A stretch of DNA of 64,000 nucleotides from CAYYYP01 sp964475985 (GCA_964475985.1 CAYYYP010000001.1:1-64000); one strand, 5' to 3'; numbered from the stretch's first letter, positions 43,009-53,850 are shown. Notes: generated by a model from the sequence alone, not told the origin. Numbers and translations: made by a program.

Positions 43009-43133
43009 ACTAAACGTGATCTTACGAGCAGAAGGCGTTTGCAGACCCAGATATAGTCGTCTCATCCACATAAATTAAGCCTATTTGGCAAATATATGTG
43101 GACCCTTGAACCGGTCTCAAAACTTCCTGGTTT

Positions 43134-46100
43134 TCATTCAACCGCGCGTAGACTTTCAACTATACATTCCACCGTAGTTGATTTGGGATTCGCATCGACT
43201 GCCCCGGCTTCGATGCCAAAGGGAGATAAAAGATTGGCGAGCACTATTTGGATATGCTCACCCTGCGCGCCACGATAATGCGGAAAGAAGGATTCCATGC
43301 GACGGGCCGTTGCCGCGCGTTCCATGACCGTCCTTGCCGCGGCAGCGAATCCTTCGCTGACTTGTGATGTGGGCGCGTCGGAGGCGAGATGTAGTTCTGG
43401 TGAAATGGAATTGAGCTGGTGCACAGCCTCGGGAAGCGAGAGGTCGCCCTCGATTAAACGTTGATAAGTACGCGCTAGGCGTTCGGCTAAGAGGAGACTT
43501 TCGCGAGGGTCAAGGGCGCCGTGACCGCCTAGGTTTTGGATCACTCGCCTGAGCTGAGGTAGCTCCCTTACGATGGTTTCGCGATTTTGGTTTGCAGTAA
43601 TTTCATTTTCTCCTAAAGCATTTTTATTTGCATCGGCAGATTCCGGGGAAAACAGTTCACCGCCAGTGCCTGGCATTCCTTCGCCGGGGGTGATTGGTTC
43701 TGGCAACGGTTGCACAGGGGAAACGTCAACGTTTCGGAGGGCAGTCACTGGATCTAGCCCAGCAAGTTGAAGCGGGCCTTGGGTTTTCCCATCCAAGGAT
43801 TTCCTGCGGGTTGCCCGCTGCCTTATGAACTGCGCAGCTCTTGCAAATACATTTTTTGTTCGTCGCCACCAATCGATAACATGACTTTGTACGCCTAAGG
43901 CTCGTCGGCTCATTTCGGTACGTAAGCGCATTAATGATTTGGCTTGTTCAGAGCGCGGATCGCTGCGGTTTGGGGTGACATCGTAAATGATTCTACGTAA
44001 TGGACCTGATTCCGTGGCGTGGAATTCATGTACCCGAGCATGAAGGTCACTGAGCCTTAGCTCACGGGCACCTACGTCTATGGAAAATTCAGAACGTGGC
44101 TGCACACGGATAGCTGGATTTTCTGCGTGGTAACTTGCAAGGAAGGTGGCATGGATTTCGTTTGTGCCATCGCATTGCGCGCAGACTATCCCGTCTTCGG
44201 CGATAAATTTTGCCCATTCGGTGAATTCATTTTTTTCTGCATTTGGCGGAGCGCCGGGGAAAGTGCTTTCGCGCCGGCGGGAATAATACGCAGAATTTTT
44301 TACCGTAGCTTCCAGGTCCTGCCCAGAAACGGTAGTTCGATTTTGTTGTTCGTGGGTTTCCATGAGCTGATTTAGGTTTTGGGCCATTGCGGTAAAGCCC
44401 GCCGCGCGGGCGCGTTCAATGACGGGCCTTAATTTACTAATTTCGTATTCCGGTACCGGATCAACTTTAGCTGCGGCAAGGGCCTCGCCACTTACGGGTG
44501 AATAAAATACGTTCATGTGAAAATTTGGAACATTCGCCATCGCTTCTGGTCGCAAACGCACGGCGTATTCACCGGTGGGCGCATGCAGAAGTACATCGTA
44601 ATCCTGTCCCGCCGTGAGCCTTTGCCCTTGCAGATCGGTTACCTCAAGATGCGCAAGCGCCATGTTTTCGGGCCTTGGTAGTAAGGCTTCGACCGCAGAT
44701 TTTCCTCCGCCCCACGGTACATGCGAACGTACGTTTACTAAGGCTGGATAACTGACGGAGCGCCCACGCATGAGGGTTGAGAGCAGCGAGCGGCCGGGCG
44801 GTCCTGAAATTTCCACGGTACGAGTTTCGGTTAGGTTTCTAAAATCGTCACGCTCGCCAAGCAAAAAATGTTCTGGCATTTGATCGGTGGGAATATGCCC
44901 GAGATAGGAAACGTGATGAAGAACATGTTCCGATGTGCCGTGACTCGGCGTATTGGTAGCTCCTCCGATGCGAGCCGGCTGCTGCCCAGGAGCAGTTTTC
45001 CTGCGAATAGGAGTTTCAGAATCTAAAGATAACGATCCAGAACGAACCGTGGTCCGTTTATTTTTCGGAACTTCAGCCTTCGCCTCCGGATATGTCGGAT
45101 CCATATACGCGCTAGCAATATTCCGGGCGGGTGCGTTTCCACGTCTGGCCTCTGACTCCGCCCTACGCGGTTCCTGCATATCGCTCTGGCCGCCGGTATT
45201 CCAAATCAAAGGTTCAATGGCAATGGCGTGATTGCCCAAACTTTGAGGGATCCAACGTATGCTACGGGTTTTTTCATGCTGGGTTCTGAAGTGGTCCAAC
45301 TGAAACTGCAAATCATCTGTTGATGTTAAATTTTGATTAAGAACCCGAGCGCCTTGCGCGTAATATTCAAGAAGAAGTGGAACGGATCTGCGAAACAAGG
45401 TCTCCCGTAAAATGATTTCTTTTGTAATAAGTTCACCATGGGGACCCCGGGCGTCGGGCTCCGTCATGAAATAGACTGATACGGCGTCGGGGTTCATCTC
45501 GCGGGGAATGTGCGGAAGGTATTGCAAGGCCGACAGCTCTACGGTTTGCCCAGCCAGAATAAGAGTTGGTGTATTAGTTACGGTGTTCCACCCCACATCG
45601 AGATGACTTAAATTAGAAATATTTAATTTATGAACGGCCTGTCCTTGAAAGGTGCCGGTGGCTTCAAATCCAGGCGGAAAAGTAATTGCCTCTGAGGTGA
45701 AAACTAAGTCGCCGTGGCCTTGGGAAATTACCGTTCCCAGTGACATACGTAAATTTGCTTTTAGCAGATTCATTTGGCGAGCACGCCAAAGCGGGATCTC
45801 GACTTCCGGTGGTTGCAAAAGATTTTGCGCTTTTCTTTGCCTTGCGTCGTCGGTCATTTGATCAACTAACCTGTTATACTGCTGGGCGTAGGGCGGCTGG
45901 CTGAGAAGTCTGTCTGGACTTAGAACAACGCGTCTCGTCTCTAAATGATCGGGCATTGGTGGAAGGATATCGCCCAACGGAAGTGTGAGGCCCAATGCTT
46001 CATGGGTCATACCATCAGGAATTGTCCTAGGTGATTGCCCAAAGGGCGCGACGCTTTTCGCGGGAAAAAGAATTTCGGTTAGCGGATTTGTCTGCGCAAT

Positions 46101-48338
46101 AACGCTAAGAACTTCTGCTCTTACTAAAGCTTCAATCGATGCTCGCTCAGTTAACGTAAGCTGTGGCAACGCGCTGGCCTGCGCGTGGGTGCGGTTTTGG
46201 GATGCTTGGGATCTTGAATTAGCCCGGTTTCTAAGCTTTTCCTGAAGCACCGAATAACTTTCGGTAAGTCCAGGCAACGGGTCCAGTATAAATTCTGGTG
46301 AAAGTTTTTCGACAAAGTCATCTAGCAGTTGGTTTCGCAGCTGATGGCCCTGTCGTACCGCCTGGAGGCGGTCGATTCCGGCCTCGGAATACGGCTCATT
46401 AATGATGTCGTAAATTTTTTTCGACTCAGGGCCCACGCGAAGGTCGTCACTAAAAAGCATTGTGACACTAGGGAGACCGGGCAGATTGCTAATATGGCCA
46501 CTTGCCCGATGAACGGGAGAGAGGCGCAGAAGGTCAAATTCTTCATTAGACGGTAAACGCCGACCTCTATTATTGAGCAGATCGCCGGTTTTAAAGATCA
46601 CCGTCGGAATTGCTCCCATGAAATGCCGTTCAGGGGTTGGCCCTGCGAGAAGAAGGAGCGGGTCCGCCGTGCGGGCGCCCAAACCGATTCGGTTCTGAGC
46701 AAAATAATTATTAAAAAATAGGCTCTCGGAAGTGCCGTGTTTACGAACCCAAACATTCTCATTCAAGTTGCCATTTTTGATGAACTCACTATTTAAACTA
46801 TCCTTTAACTCCGGCACGTCGTGATAAAAGTCATCGACTATCTGTGCGTCAAACATGTACCATTCCCGGCGGCGCCTTAAAATCAGCTCATTCCTTAGCT
46901 GCCGATCAAAATGGGAAAGTCGCCTTAGGGCAGGGCCGAACCTTTTTTCTTCACCTGCCATCACACGCTGCCGAAAAAAATCACGGGTTTCGGCTGAGTA
47001 GTTTTCAACTGCAACGCTGCTGCAAAGCGTAGTGTAGAGATGATTGTAGGCAATTGGATTCTGATTATACTCAGGCGTGCCATAAATAGAAAGAATTGCG
47101 GCTTGAACCCGTGGGTCAGAGAATCCCTCTCCGTTACCGGGATCAAAAAGCTTCACCCCCCTAAGAAGAAAATCTCGCCGAAGGAATCTTTGGATTGAGC
47201 TTGGGCCAGCTCTAATGGACATGACGAGTTCTTTCAAAACGTATTGTTGAACCTCAGTGGGCAGATAAGAAGCCCCGCTTTCATGACGGTTAAAAATGGC
47301 AGAAAGAATTTTTTCACAGAGTTCGACTCTACGGGACGAGATGAACGGAACTAAAATCAGTTTGATTATTGCATTTTCTGCTCCCTCAGTTAAGCCGCTA
47401 TTCAATATTTTGCGGAGCAAGGAATCTGTGAGAGCTTCTGGGTCAGCTTGAAACGCTTCGCTAACGCGAGCCCCATAACTTGGATCACGGGCGGCGATTT
47501 CGATTTGAAGCAGATCGATGGGGTCAGATTTAGGAAGGGATCGCAGGATATCGGGATGAATAGGCTGGTCTTCGTTTCTTTGAAGAAACTTACGGATAGT
47601 AAATGGGGCTACTCGTCCGGCCGAGAGTTCGTCGATAAAAATTTCCCGAATCCACCTGACATCATTTGCTCGCTCGGTCAACTCAGCGTCAGTAACGGCC
47701 CGCCCTAGATGGATGCCCCACCGATGCCCGGTAATTTGTGGGCCCCAAAGTCGATTTAACTTTTCACTGGATACTTGCTGTCTAAATAATGCACCGAAGA
47801 GTCGGCCATCGGCTTCGGAGTGCCCAAGTCCCCCACTATTGTAATCGCGCAATGCTTGAAACAAATGCCCGATGAGGTGAGGTTCAGCATTGATGATCTG
47901 CACGATATTATCCCAAGCGCTGAGCGAATAACTGGCTTTGAGATTCATTTCTAATCCTTCAATCCCGGACCAACGAAAATGAATTTTATTCAAAAGAAGA
48001 AGTGCATAGACTGCGCGGTGGCTCGCTTTCGTGGGGAATGAATCAGCTAATCGCACATAGTTCAAGAGTTCGTCGGCGGCCACCCGCCGATCATTGAGGT
48101 CTTGCGCAAGGAGGGTTCGGAGACGAAGTCCAATCGCAACGGAATCGCTGGCGGGTGAAAATGAATTATCCATTGATTCAATCATTTCCCGAACCTGCGC
48201 GCGGATTAAACTTTCTGGGCTTGCGTGGGCGTTACTGCAGATTCCAAAAAGAAAAAAGATGAGCAGCGCCAGCAAAGGAAATTTGCGGCATTGCATTCCT
48301 TGATTTGGAAATTTTCTGGATTTCTGAGTAGGCCTCAT
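43134..48338 (-). CDS. Giant exported protein A (1734 aa) with transglutaminase-like C-terminal domain
   Basis: 1734 aa from ATG 48338. Signal peptide (FPLLALLIFFLFGICSNAHA-SP). The first ~550 residues are helical, HEAT-like. The middle contains LTLTERASIEALVRAEVLSV, QPPYAQQYNRLVDQMTDDAR and PPEVEIPLWRARQMNLLKAN, strongly kept in paralogue B. From ~1150 a beta-rich region (HVLHHVSYLGHIPTDQMPEH) leads to a Cys-His-Asp pattern: VCAQCDGTN (Cys1389), DLHARVHEFHATES (His ~1432), IIYDVTPNRSDPRS (Asp1453, D-x-T). Cys, about 45 residues, His, 16 residues, Asp-x-Thr is the transglutaminase-core layout. The end is helical (ALDPRESLLLAERLARTYQ) and closes with VECIVESL. Function unknown; a protein-modifying enzyme outside the cytoplasm is the inference. 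Confidence 0.75.
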   Translation of the reverse strand: MRPTQKSRKFPNQGMQCRKFPLLALLIFFLFGICSNAHASPESLIRAQVREMIESMDNSFSPASDSVAIGLRLRTLLAQDLNDRRVAADELLNYVRLADSFPTKASHRAVYALLLLNKIHFRWSGIEGLEMNLKASYSLSAWDNIVQIINAEPHLIGHLFQALRDYNSGGLGHSEADGRLFGALFRQQVSSEKLNRLWGPQITGHRWGIHLGRAVTDAELTERANDVRWIREIFIDELSAGRVAPFTIRKFLQRNEDQPIHPDILRSLPKSDPIDLLQIEIAARDPSYGARVSEAFQADPEALTDSLLRKILNSGLTEGAENAIIKLILVPFISSRRVELCEKILSAIFNRHESGASYLPTEVQQYVLKELVMSIRAGPSSIQRFLRRDFLLRGVKLFDPGNGEGFSDPRVQAAILSIYGTPEYNQNPIAYNHLYTTLCSSVAVENYSAETRDFFRQRVMAGEEKRFGPALRRLSHFDRQLRNELILRRRREWYMFDAQIVDDFYHDVPELKDSLNSEFIKNGNLNENVWVRKHGTSESLFFNNYFAQNRIGLGARTADPLLLLAGPTPERHFMGAIPTVIFKTGDLLNNRGRRLPSNEEFDLLRLSPVHRASGHISNLPGLPSVTMLFSDDLRVGPESKKIYDIINEPYSEAGIDRLQAVRQGHQLRNQLLDDFVEKLSPEFILDPLPGLTESYSVLQEKLRNRANSRSQASQNRTHAQASALPQLTLTERASIEALVRAEVLSVIAQTNPLTEILFPAKSVAPFGQSPRTIPDGMTHEALGLTLPLGDILPPMPDHLETRRVVLSPDRLLSQPPYAQQYNRLVDQMTDDARQRKAQNLLQPPEVEIPLWRARQMNLLKANLRMSLGTVISQGHGDLVFTSEAITFPPGFEATGTFQGQAVHKLNISNLSHLDVGWNTVTNTPTLILAGQTVELSALQYLPHIPREMNPDAVSVYFMTEPDARGPHGELITKEIILRETLFRRSVPLLLEYYAQGARVLNQNLTSTDDLQFQLDHFRTQHEKTRSIRWIPQSLGNHAIAIEPLIWNTGGQSDMQEPRRAESEARRGNAPARNIASAYMDPTYPEAKAEVPKNKRTTVRSGSLSLDSETPIRRKTAPGQQPARIGGATNTPSHGTSEHVLHHVSYLGHIPTDQMPEHFLLGERDDFRNLTETRTVEISGPPGRSLLSTLMRGRSVSYPALVNVRSHVPWGGGKSAVEALLPRPENMALAHLEVTDLQGQRLTAGQDYDVLLHAPTGEYAVRLRPEAMANVPNFHMNVFYSPVSGEALAAAKVDPVPEYEISKLRPVIERARAAGFTAMAQNLNQLMETHEQQNRTTVSGQDLEATVKNSAYYSRRRESTFPGAPPNAEKNEFTEWAKFIAEDGIVCAQCDGTNEIHATFLASYHAENPAIRVQPRSEFSIDVGARELRLSDLHARVHEFHATESGPLRRIIYDVTPNRSDPRSEQAKSLMRLRTEMSRRALGVQSHVIDWWRRTKNVFARAAQFIRQRATRRKSLDGKTQGPLQLAGLDPVTALRNVDVSPVQPLPEPITPGEGMPGTGGELFSPESADANKNALGENEITANQNRETIVRELPQLRRVIQNLGGHGALDPRESLLLAERLARTYQRLIEGDLSLPEAVHQLNSISPELHLASDAPTSQVSEGFAAAARTVMERAATARRMESFFPHYRGAQGEHIQIVLANLLSPFGIEAGAVDANPKSTTVECIVESLRAVE

Positions 48339-48358
48339 CTTCTAAGGCATCGGAAAAT
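48336..48358. repeat. Inverted repeat arm covering start codon of giant protein A
   Basis: These 23 bp (start codon plus CTTCTAAGGCATCGGAAAAT on the + strand) are the exact reverse complement of 48557-48579, which covers the start codon of giant protein B. It is the remaining conserved piece of the 5' leaders of a head-to-head duplication, or a common translational control element. Confidence 0.85.
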
Positions 48359-48576
48359 ACCGCAAATTTATGGAGAAAAAGCCTATATTTTTAGGGGCGG
48401 AATATTTCATTAATAAACCGGCACGGTAGGATTTGCCCTGATCGTTATTACCGAAATTCATAACGGGGTAAGCTCTGGGCAGACATTGCCGGATACCTCC
48501 CAGAAACAACGGGTATTTACTCAAATCTGCGCCTGCCCGCTCGAATAATTCCGGAAATTTTCCGATGCCTTAGAAG
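48339..48576. promoter_or_regulatory. Divergent promoter region between the two 1734-aa genes
   Basis: 238 nt between two start codons on opposite strands. Apart from the terminal 23-bp inverted repeat arms, the inner ~190 nt are not symmetrical. A/T-rich elements just outside the arms (ATAAAT on the A side, ATAATT on the B side) sit at similar distances and could be -10 boxes. No other feature seen. Confidence 0.5.
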
Positions 48577-48579
48577 ATG
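48557..48579. repeat. Inverted repeat arm covering start codon of giant protein B
   Basis: Exact reverse complement of 48336-48358; reads ATTTTCCGATGCCTTAGAAG and then the ATG of giant protein B. See the partner entry for interpretation. Confidence 0.85.
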
Positions 48580-51500
48580 GGGTCCCCTCAGTTCACTGGA
48601 CAGAAATCTGAAATAAATACTTCGCGCGGCAAATTGAATCTGCTTGCGCTGTTCGTATTTTTTCTGGGATTTGGAATTTGCGCGCCGGTGCATGCGAACC
48701 CCGACGCCGGTGTGAGTGAACAGGTGCGCAAAATTATCCAGGCCAATGTGGGCCGAATCGGCACTAGCGCCGAGACAGCAAGACTTGCATTAGAATTGCG
48801 TAGCCTTTTTACGCAAAGTTCCGACGCTCGTCGAATTGCGCTGGAAGAACTCCAAGCGAGTATCCTTCGGGCAACTCCCGCGAATTCTACGATGCCAAGT
48901 GATATTGAGAACCGCGCCGTCTCCGCATTTTGGCTATTAAATCACTTGCACCATGACTGGTCTAGTTCACTTGCATTTGAGTCGCTCTTTCAACTCCTCA
49001 GCATCGGAATTAATACCCAAGCCATTTGGGATAACATCGTCCGCGTCGTTCATACTCATCCACCACGGACGGAGCGAGTCTTTCGAGCGCTTAAAGATCC
49101 TCAAATTATTGATTTGAACGGAAGTGCGCAGATAGAATCAAACCTTATTTTCGCAATCAACCGTCACGCTCCTTCCGTGGAAATGCTCAACCGACATTGG
49201 GGGCCTCACTTTATGGCTCACCGGTGGGCGCGACCCCTGTACGGTACCGTTTGCCTGCTTAGTAGATTTATTGGTCGAGCGGACGAGGTGGGCTGGATAA
49301 GGGACCTTTTACTTCACGGAATTAGGACGGGAGGGATCGAAAGGTATGGAATCGTAGCTTACCTCCGAAGTAACGGAGGTCACGCAATACATCCTGAGAT
49401 CCTGGAGGCAATTTCGTCTTCCCAAGAGTTCGCCGTAAGCCTGGAAATTGCCACGCGTGACCTTCATCTCAAGCGAATCATTCAGGAAACAACTACAAGC
49501 AATCCAGACTTGGTTAGCAAATCAGTATTGACTGCGTTGCCGAGAAACCCGTCGCCCGATTTATACAATGCCGTGGCAAAAGTTGTACTTCCAACTCTAA
49601 GTTTGTCCGGCAATGCAAATTACGCGGAAGAAATTCTCAGGTATATTTTAAATCACTATAAATTACAGGCAAAGCCGCTTCCTCCCGACGTTCAACAATT
49701 TGTTTTAAGTGAACTTGTTAGATCAATCCTTCGAACCGGCCCACCCCATCAGATCAGACAAGACCTACTGCTCACATGCGTCATGCTTTTTGACAAATCA
49801 AATGGCGCCGGGTTTTCTGATCCGCAAGCTCAAGCCGCGATTTTGTCCACTCACGGAGCTCGGCACTATGACCAATTCCGACCGGCCTACGACCTGCTCA
49901 TGGGGATTTTCCTCAGTACCGTTCCCGTTGCGGACTATTCTCCAGAGACGCGCGCTTTTTTGCGAAGCCGCCTGAAGGAAGCGAATACGTTTCCCTTTGA
50001 GGAAGCGATCCGCCGCCTCTCGCATTTTGACCGCGAACTTCGGAAAGAAATTATTGCACCCATGCTCGCGGGCAATGGTTTCTACAACTCAGAATTTATC
50101 GAAGAGTTCTACAATGCCATTCCTGAGGTCAGGTCGCTCTACAACAGCGGCATTTTAGGCCTGAGAATTGGCAGCCTAAAATCTTGGGTGCGAAAACACG
50201 GAATTCCAGATGCAAGTTTTACACACACATATTTCGAACGCTTTAACAAAAGCCTCACTGACCGCACCGCGGATCCGCTCATGCTTCTCGCAGGACCCAA
50301 TCCGCAGAGATACATGGAGCCGAAGGCACCGCCGGTCGAAATTTTACCGACCGGAGATCTCCATCTGAGGCTGGGCACGATCATGACCGGGGATGAATTT
50401 GAGTTATTAACGCTAGAGAACAAACAGCCCATTATACAGAGCCCAGGCCTTCCCAGTGTCACTATGTTTTTTGATCAACAGACTGATCAAACCGCGGTTG
50501 AAGAAAAAGTATACGGCATCATAAATGAAGCGGAAAGCCATGCCGGAGCCTATCGCATTCAAAGCATTCGTAATGGCCATGCAAAAAGAACGGCAAGGCT
50601 TGACGCAGAAACTGAATCGCTTGCCGATAGCTTTATACTGGATCCCATTCCTTCACTTACGCAAAGTTATTCGGAGTTACAGGAAAAGCTACGAAATAGG
50701 AGTAACTCAAACTCTGGCGCCACACAAAACCGCGGACAAGTTCCAGAACGGGCGTTGCCCAGCCTTACTTTAGGTGAGCGTTCCGCCATCGAAGCTTCGG
50801 CGAGAGCGGAAATTTTAGCGGTCATTTCCCAAACTCATCCGCTAACGGAAATTCTATTTCCTCCACGAAGCACCGCGCCTTATGGCGAGTCACCCCGGAT
50901 CCTCAGTGAAGAGACGAACCATGAAGCGTTGGGCTTAGCCCTCCCCTTACGCGATATTTTACCGACGATGCCTGAACATATTGAAAGAAGGAGCGTTGTA
51001 CTGAGCCCAGAAAGAATGCTCAGCCAACCACCCTATGCGCAGCAGTACCATAGGCTGGTAAATCAAATGACCGACGACGCAAGGCAAAGGAAAGCGCAGA
51101 ATCTTTTGCAACCACCCGAAGTTGAAATTCCACTATGGCGTGAGCGGCAGATGAATCTGCTACGAGCAAATTTACGTAGGGCGCTTGAAACCGTGATTCG
51201 CGAAGGCCGGGGCGACCTCGTTTATATTTCGGAAGCGGCCACGCCTCCCGCAGGATTTGAAACAACAGGCTACTTTCAGGGAAAAGCCATTCATGCCATA
51301 AATGGTTCTAATTTAGAGCAAATCGAATTAGGGTGGGACACGCTATCAAACGAACCGACTCTGATTTTGGACGGCCGGCCCGCAAAACTGGCCTCCTTGC
51401 AGTACTTGCCTAACATACCGGCCGAGATGAATCCTGATGCGGTGTCCGTATATCTCATGACGGAACCTGCCGAGGGGCGATGGCATGCAACCTTCGCTGA

Positions 51501-53781
51501 GAAGAAGATGGTCAGAGAGACCCTTTTTAGAAGGTCGCTCCCACTTCTACTTCGCTACTACGCAGAGGGAATGCGGGCGTTGAACCAGAACATTACCCCC
51601 GCAGATGACCTTCAATTCCAACTAAACCATTTTGCGACTCAGCACCGTAATTCCCGCAGCATTCGGTGGATCCCCGAAGGAGTTGCAAAACACGCCATTG
51701 CCATTGAAGCTCTGCTTTGGAATCGGGACATAGACTCAATCCAAAAACAAGAGGCTGACGCCCGCGCTACGGGCCAGCCAGCCACTAATATTTTTGATAA
51801 ATACGCTGACCTTGCGGGACCGAACGTTCAAACTCAGAATGGTAAGGCTGACCCTAGCTCAGAAAATTCTGAGCCAGGCGCAGTTGTGAAAAGTCCATCC
51901 TCTTCTTCTTTGATTCCGGAAACCCAACCTGCCCTCAACGGCAGCGCCACCAATTCCATTCCATCGGAGCATGTCCTTCATCATGTTTCCTACCGTGGAT
52001 ATATTCCCAGGGCGCAAATGCCCGAACACTTTCTTTTGGGAGAGCGTTCTGATTTTAGGAATGCAAGCGAGACTCATGTCATTGAGGTTCCAGAACCACC
52101 GCGCCGCACGGCGCTTTCTATTTTATTGCGCGGGATAAATAAAAACTATCCGGCTTTAGTGAATGTCCGATCACAAGTGCCTTGGGATGGCGGACCTTCT
52201 GCGGCAGAGGCACTACTGCCAAGGCCGGAAAACACGGAAATTGCCCATATAGAAGTCACTAATTTGCAGGGTCATAGGCTTGTTGCCGGAAGTGACTATG
52301 ACGTGCTCCTGCATGAACCCACCGGTGAATATGCCGTGCGTTTACGGCCGGAACGTGAAGTAGATATTTCCAAGTTTCACGTCAACGCATTTTACAAGCA
52401 CGTTACGCCCGAAGTTCTTGCGGCAACTAGAGTCGATCCTGCGCCTGAGTACGAGATCGGCAGGCTTCGCCCCGTCGTTGAGCGCGCGCGGGCCGCAGGC
52501 TTTACGGCCATGGCAAATAAACTCAATCAGCTGATGCAAAAGCATGAAGCGCAAAATCAACGCACCGTCTCTGGCCTTGAGATAGAAACTGCGGTTGAAG
52601 AATCAGCATTCTATTCCTACCGCGACGAAAATAAATTTCCTGGAGCACCGCCCAACGCAGAGGTGAATGAATTTACCGGATGGGCCAAGTTCATCGCCGA
52701 AGAAGGAACGGTCTGCGCTCAATGTGATGGAAGCAATGGAATCCATGCAACATCGCTCGCCAGTTACCATGAAGGAAACCCACGAGTGAGGGTACAGGCC
52801 CGGGCAGAATACTTCACGAATATCGGTGCAAAGGAACTCAGGCTTAGCGACTTGCATCTGCGGGTGCATGAACTTCACGCCGTGGAATCTGGGCTTCTGC
52901 GCCGGGTAATCTATGATGTTACACCAAGTCGCAGTGATCCACGGTCGAAACATGCGCGGTTTTTCCAACAACTGCGCACCGAAGTAAAAAGACAAGCCAT
53001 CGGGGTGCAAAGTCATTTCATTGAATGGTGGCGTAGAACAAAAAATGTGATTGCGCGGGCAACGCAGTTTATGAAGCAAAAACGCCTGGTAAACGAACGC
53101 AGGCTTGCAGGTTTACCTGAGCGTAGGTCTGAGCCAACGGATAAAGCACTTAACCAAATTGGCCAACAAACCTTAAATGATGAATCCCCGATTCAGCCGT
53201 TGCCTACGGAAAAAACGAATCCCGATAATTCAGCCGTCGTTACCTCAACCGAGGCTGAACCTCTCTCACCTACGGAAATAAGACGCCCACAAAATCCCTT
53301 AGCTGAAGTGGAATCTCGCACTCCGGCAAATCGCGAGACCATTGCCCGGGAACTGCCGCAACTCAGACGAGTGATCCAAAATTTAGGCGGGCATACGTCT
53401 CTGGATCCACGCGAAGGAATTGTTTTAGCGGAACGCGTAGCACGCACCTATCAGCGTTTAACGGAAGGCGATCTCACATTGAGTGAGGCCGCAGAGCACC
53501 TCAATTCCATTTCTCCAAATCTTCACCTCGCGGCCGATGCAACTGCGACCCAAGTCCGCGATGGATTTTCCACGGCCGCAAACGAAGTCATGGCCCGCAT
53601 TCAAACGGCACGCCGCATGGAAAGTGCCTTTCCTCACTATCGCGGCGTCCAAGGAGACCACATTCAAAATGTCTTAGAGAATCTCCTTTCTCCCTTTGGC
53701 GTTGAGGTGGGAAGATCACAATCTCCTTCAAGTACTAATCCGGTTGAATGCATCGTGGAGAGTTTACAAAGCAGGGAATGA
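48577..53781 (+). CDS. Giant exported protein B (1734 aa), paralogue of A
   Basis: 1734 aa, exactly the length of protein A, arranged head to head with it. Signal peptide (LNLLALFVFFLGFGICAPVHA-NP). Similarity to A is clear along the whole length and highest in the centre (QPPYAQQYHRLVNQMTDDAR, PPEVEIPLWRERQMNLLRAN) and in the C-terminal third. Transglutaminase-like pattern: VCAQCDGSN (Cys1383), LHLRVHELHAVES (His1427-1434), VIYDVTPSRSDPRS (Asp1447). C-terminus PVECIVESLQSRE with Cys1725, as in A. The linker before the last domain (~1590-1630) is Pro/Glu/Thr-rich and diverged from A. No known family; likely a gene duplication with later divergence. Confidence 0.75.
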   Translation: MGSPQFTGQKSEINTSRGKLNLLALFVFFLGFGICAPVHANPDAGVSEQVRKIIQANVGRIGTSAETARLALELRSLFTQSSDARRIALEELQASILRATPANSTMPSDIENRAVSAFWLLNHLHHDWSSSLAFESLFQLLSIGINTQAIWDNIVRVVHTHPPRTERVFRALKDPQIIDLNGSAQIESNLIFAINRHAPSVEMLNRHWGPHFMAHRWARPLYGTVCLLSRFIGRADEVGWIRDLLLHGIRTGGIERYGIVAYLRSNGGHAIHPEILEAISSSQEFAVSLEIATRDLHLKRIIQETTTSNPDLVSKSVLTALPRNPSPDLYNAVAKVVLPTLSLSGNANYAEEILRYILNHYKLQAKPLPPDVQQFVLSELVRSILRTGPPHQIRQDLLLTCVMLFDKSNGAGFSDPQAQAAILSTHGARHYDQFRPAYDLLMGIFLSTVPVADYSPETRAFLRSRLKEANTFPFEEAIRRLSHFDRELRKEIIAPMLAGNGFYNSEFIEEFYNAIPEVRSLYNSGILGLRIGSLKSWVRKHGIPDASFTHTYFERFNKSLTDRTADPLMLLAGPNPQRYMEPKAPPVEILPTGDLHLRLGTIMTGDEFELLTLENKQPIIQSPGLPSVTMFFDQQTDQTAVEEKVYGIINEAESHAGAYRIQSIRNGHAKRTARLDAETESLADSFILDPIPSLTQSYSELQEKLRNRSNSNSGATQNRGQVPERALPSLTLGERSAIEASARAEILAVISQTHPLTEILFPPRSTAPYGESPRILSEETNHEALGLALPLRDILPTMPEHIERRSVVLSPERMLSQPPYAQQYHRLVNQMTDDARQRKAQNLLQPPEVEIPLWRERQMNLLRANLRRALETVIREGRGDLVYISEAATPPAGFETTGYFQGKAIHAINGSNLEQIELGWDTLSNEPTLILDGRPAKLASLQYLPNIPAEMNPDAVSVYLMTEPAEGRWHATFAEKKMVRETLFRRSLPLLLRYYAEGMRALNQNITPADDLQFQLNHFATQHRNSRSIRWIPEGVAKHAIAIEALLWNRDIDSIQKQEADARATGQPATNIFDKYADLAGPNVQTQNGKADPSSENSEPGAVVKSPSSSSLIPETQPALNGSATNSIPSEHVLHHVSYRGYIPRAQMPEHFLLGERSDFRNASETHVIEVPEPPRRTALSILLRGINKNYPALVNVRSQVPWDGGPSAAEALLPRPENTEIAHIEVTNLQGHRLVAGSDYDVLLHEPTGEYAVRLRPEREVDISKFHVNAFYKHVTPEVLAATRVDPAPEYEIGRLRPVVERARAAGFTAMANKLNQLMQKHEAQNQRTVSGLEIETAVEESAFYSYRDENKFPGAPPNAEVNEFTGWAKFIAEEGTVCAQCDGSNGIHATSLASYHEGNPRVRVQARAEYFTNIGAKELRLSDLHLRVHELHAVESGLLRRVIYDVTPSRSDPRSKHARFFQQLRTEVKRQAIGVQSHFIEWWRRTKNVIARATQFMKQKRLVNERRLAGLPERRSEPTDKALNQIGQQTLNDESPIQPLPTEKTNPDNSAVVTSTEAEPLSPTEIRRPQNPLAEVESRTPANRETIARELPQLRRVIQNLGGHTSLDPREGIVLAERVARTYQRLTEGDLTLSEAAEHLNSISPNLHLAADATATQVRDGFSTAANEVMARIQTARRMESAFPHYRGVQGDHIQNVLENLLSPFGVEVGRSQSPSSTNPVECIVESLQSRE

Positions 53782-53832
53782 GAAAAATTGAAGTAGGAAA
53801 CTCCCGGGCAAAGTTTACCTAGCGTAATTTTC

Positions 53833-53850
53833 TTGCCGGCTTTCCGGCAA
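53833..53850 (+). terminator. Short hairpin between giant genes B and C
   Basis: TTGCCGG-CTTT-CCGGCAA is a perfect 7-bp stem, 51 nt after the stop of gene B, followed by ATTCT. It may be a terminator or processing hairpin. It overlaps an in-frame TTG of gene C, which makes that TTG an unlikely start. Confidence 0.5.
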
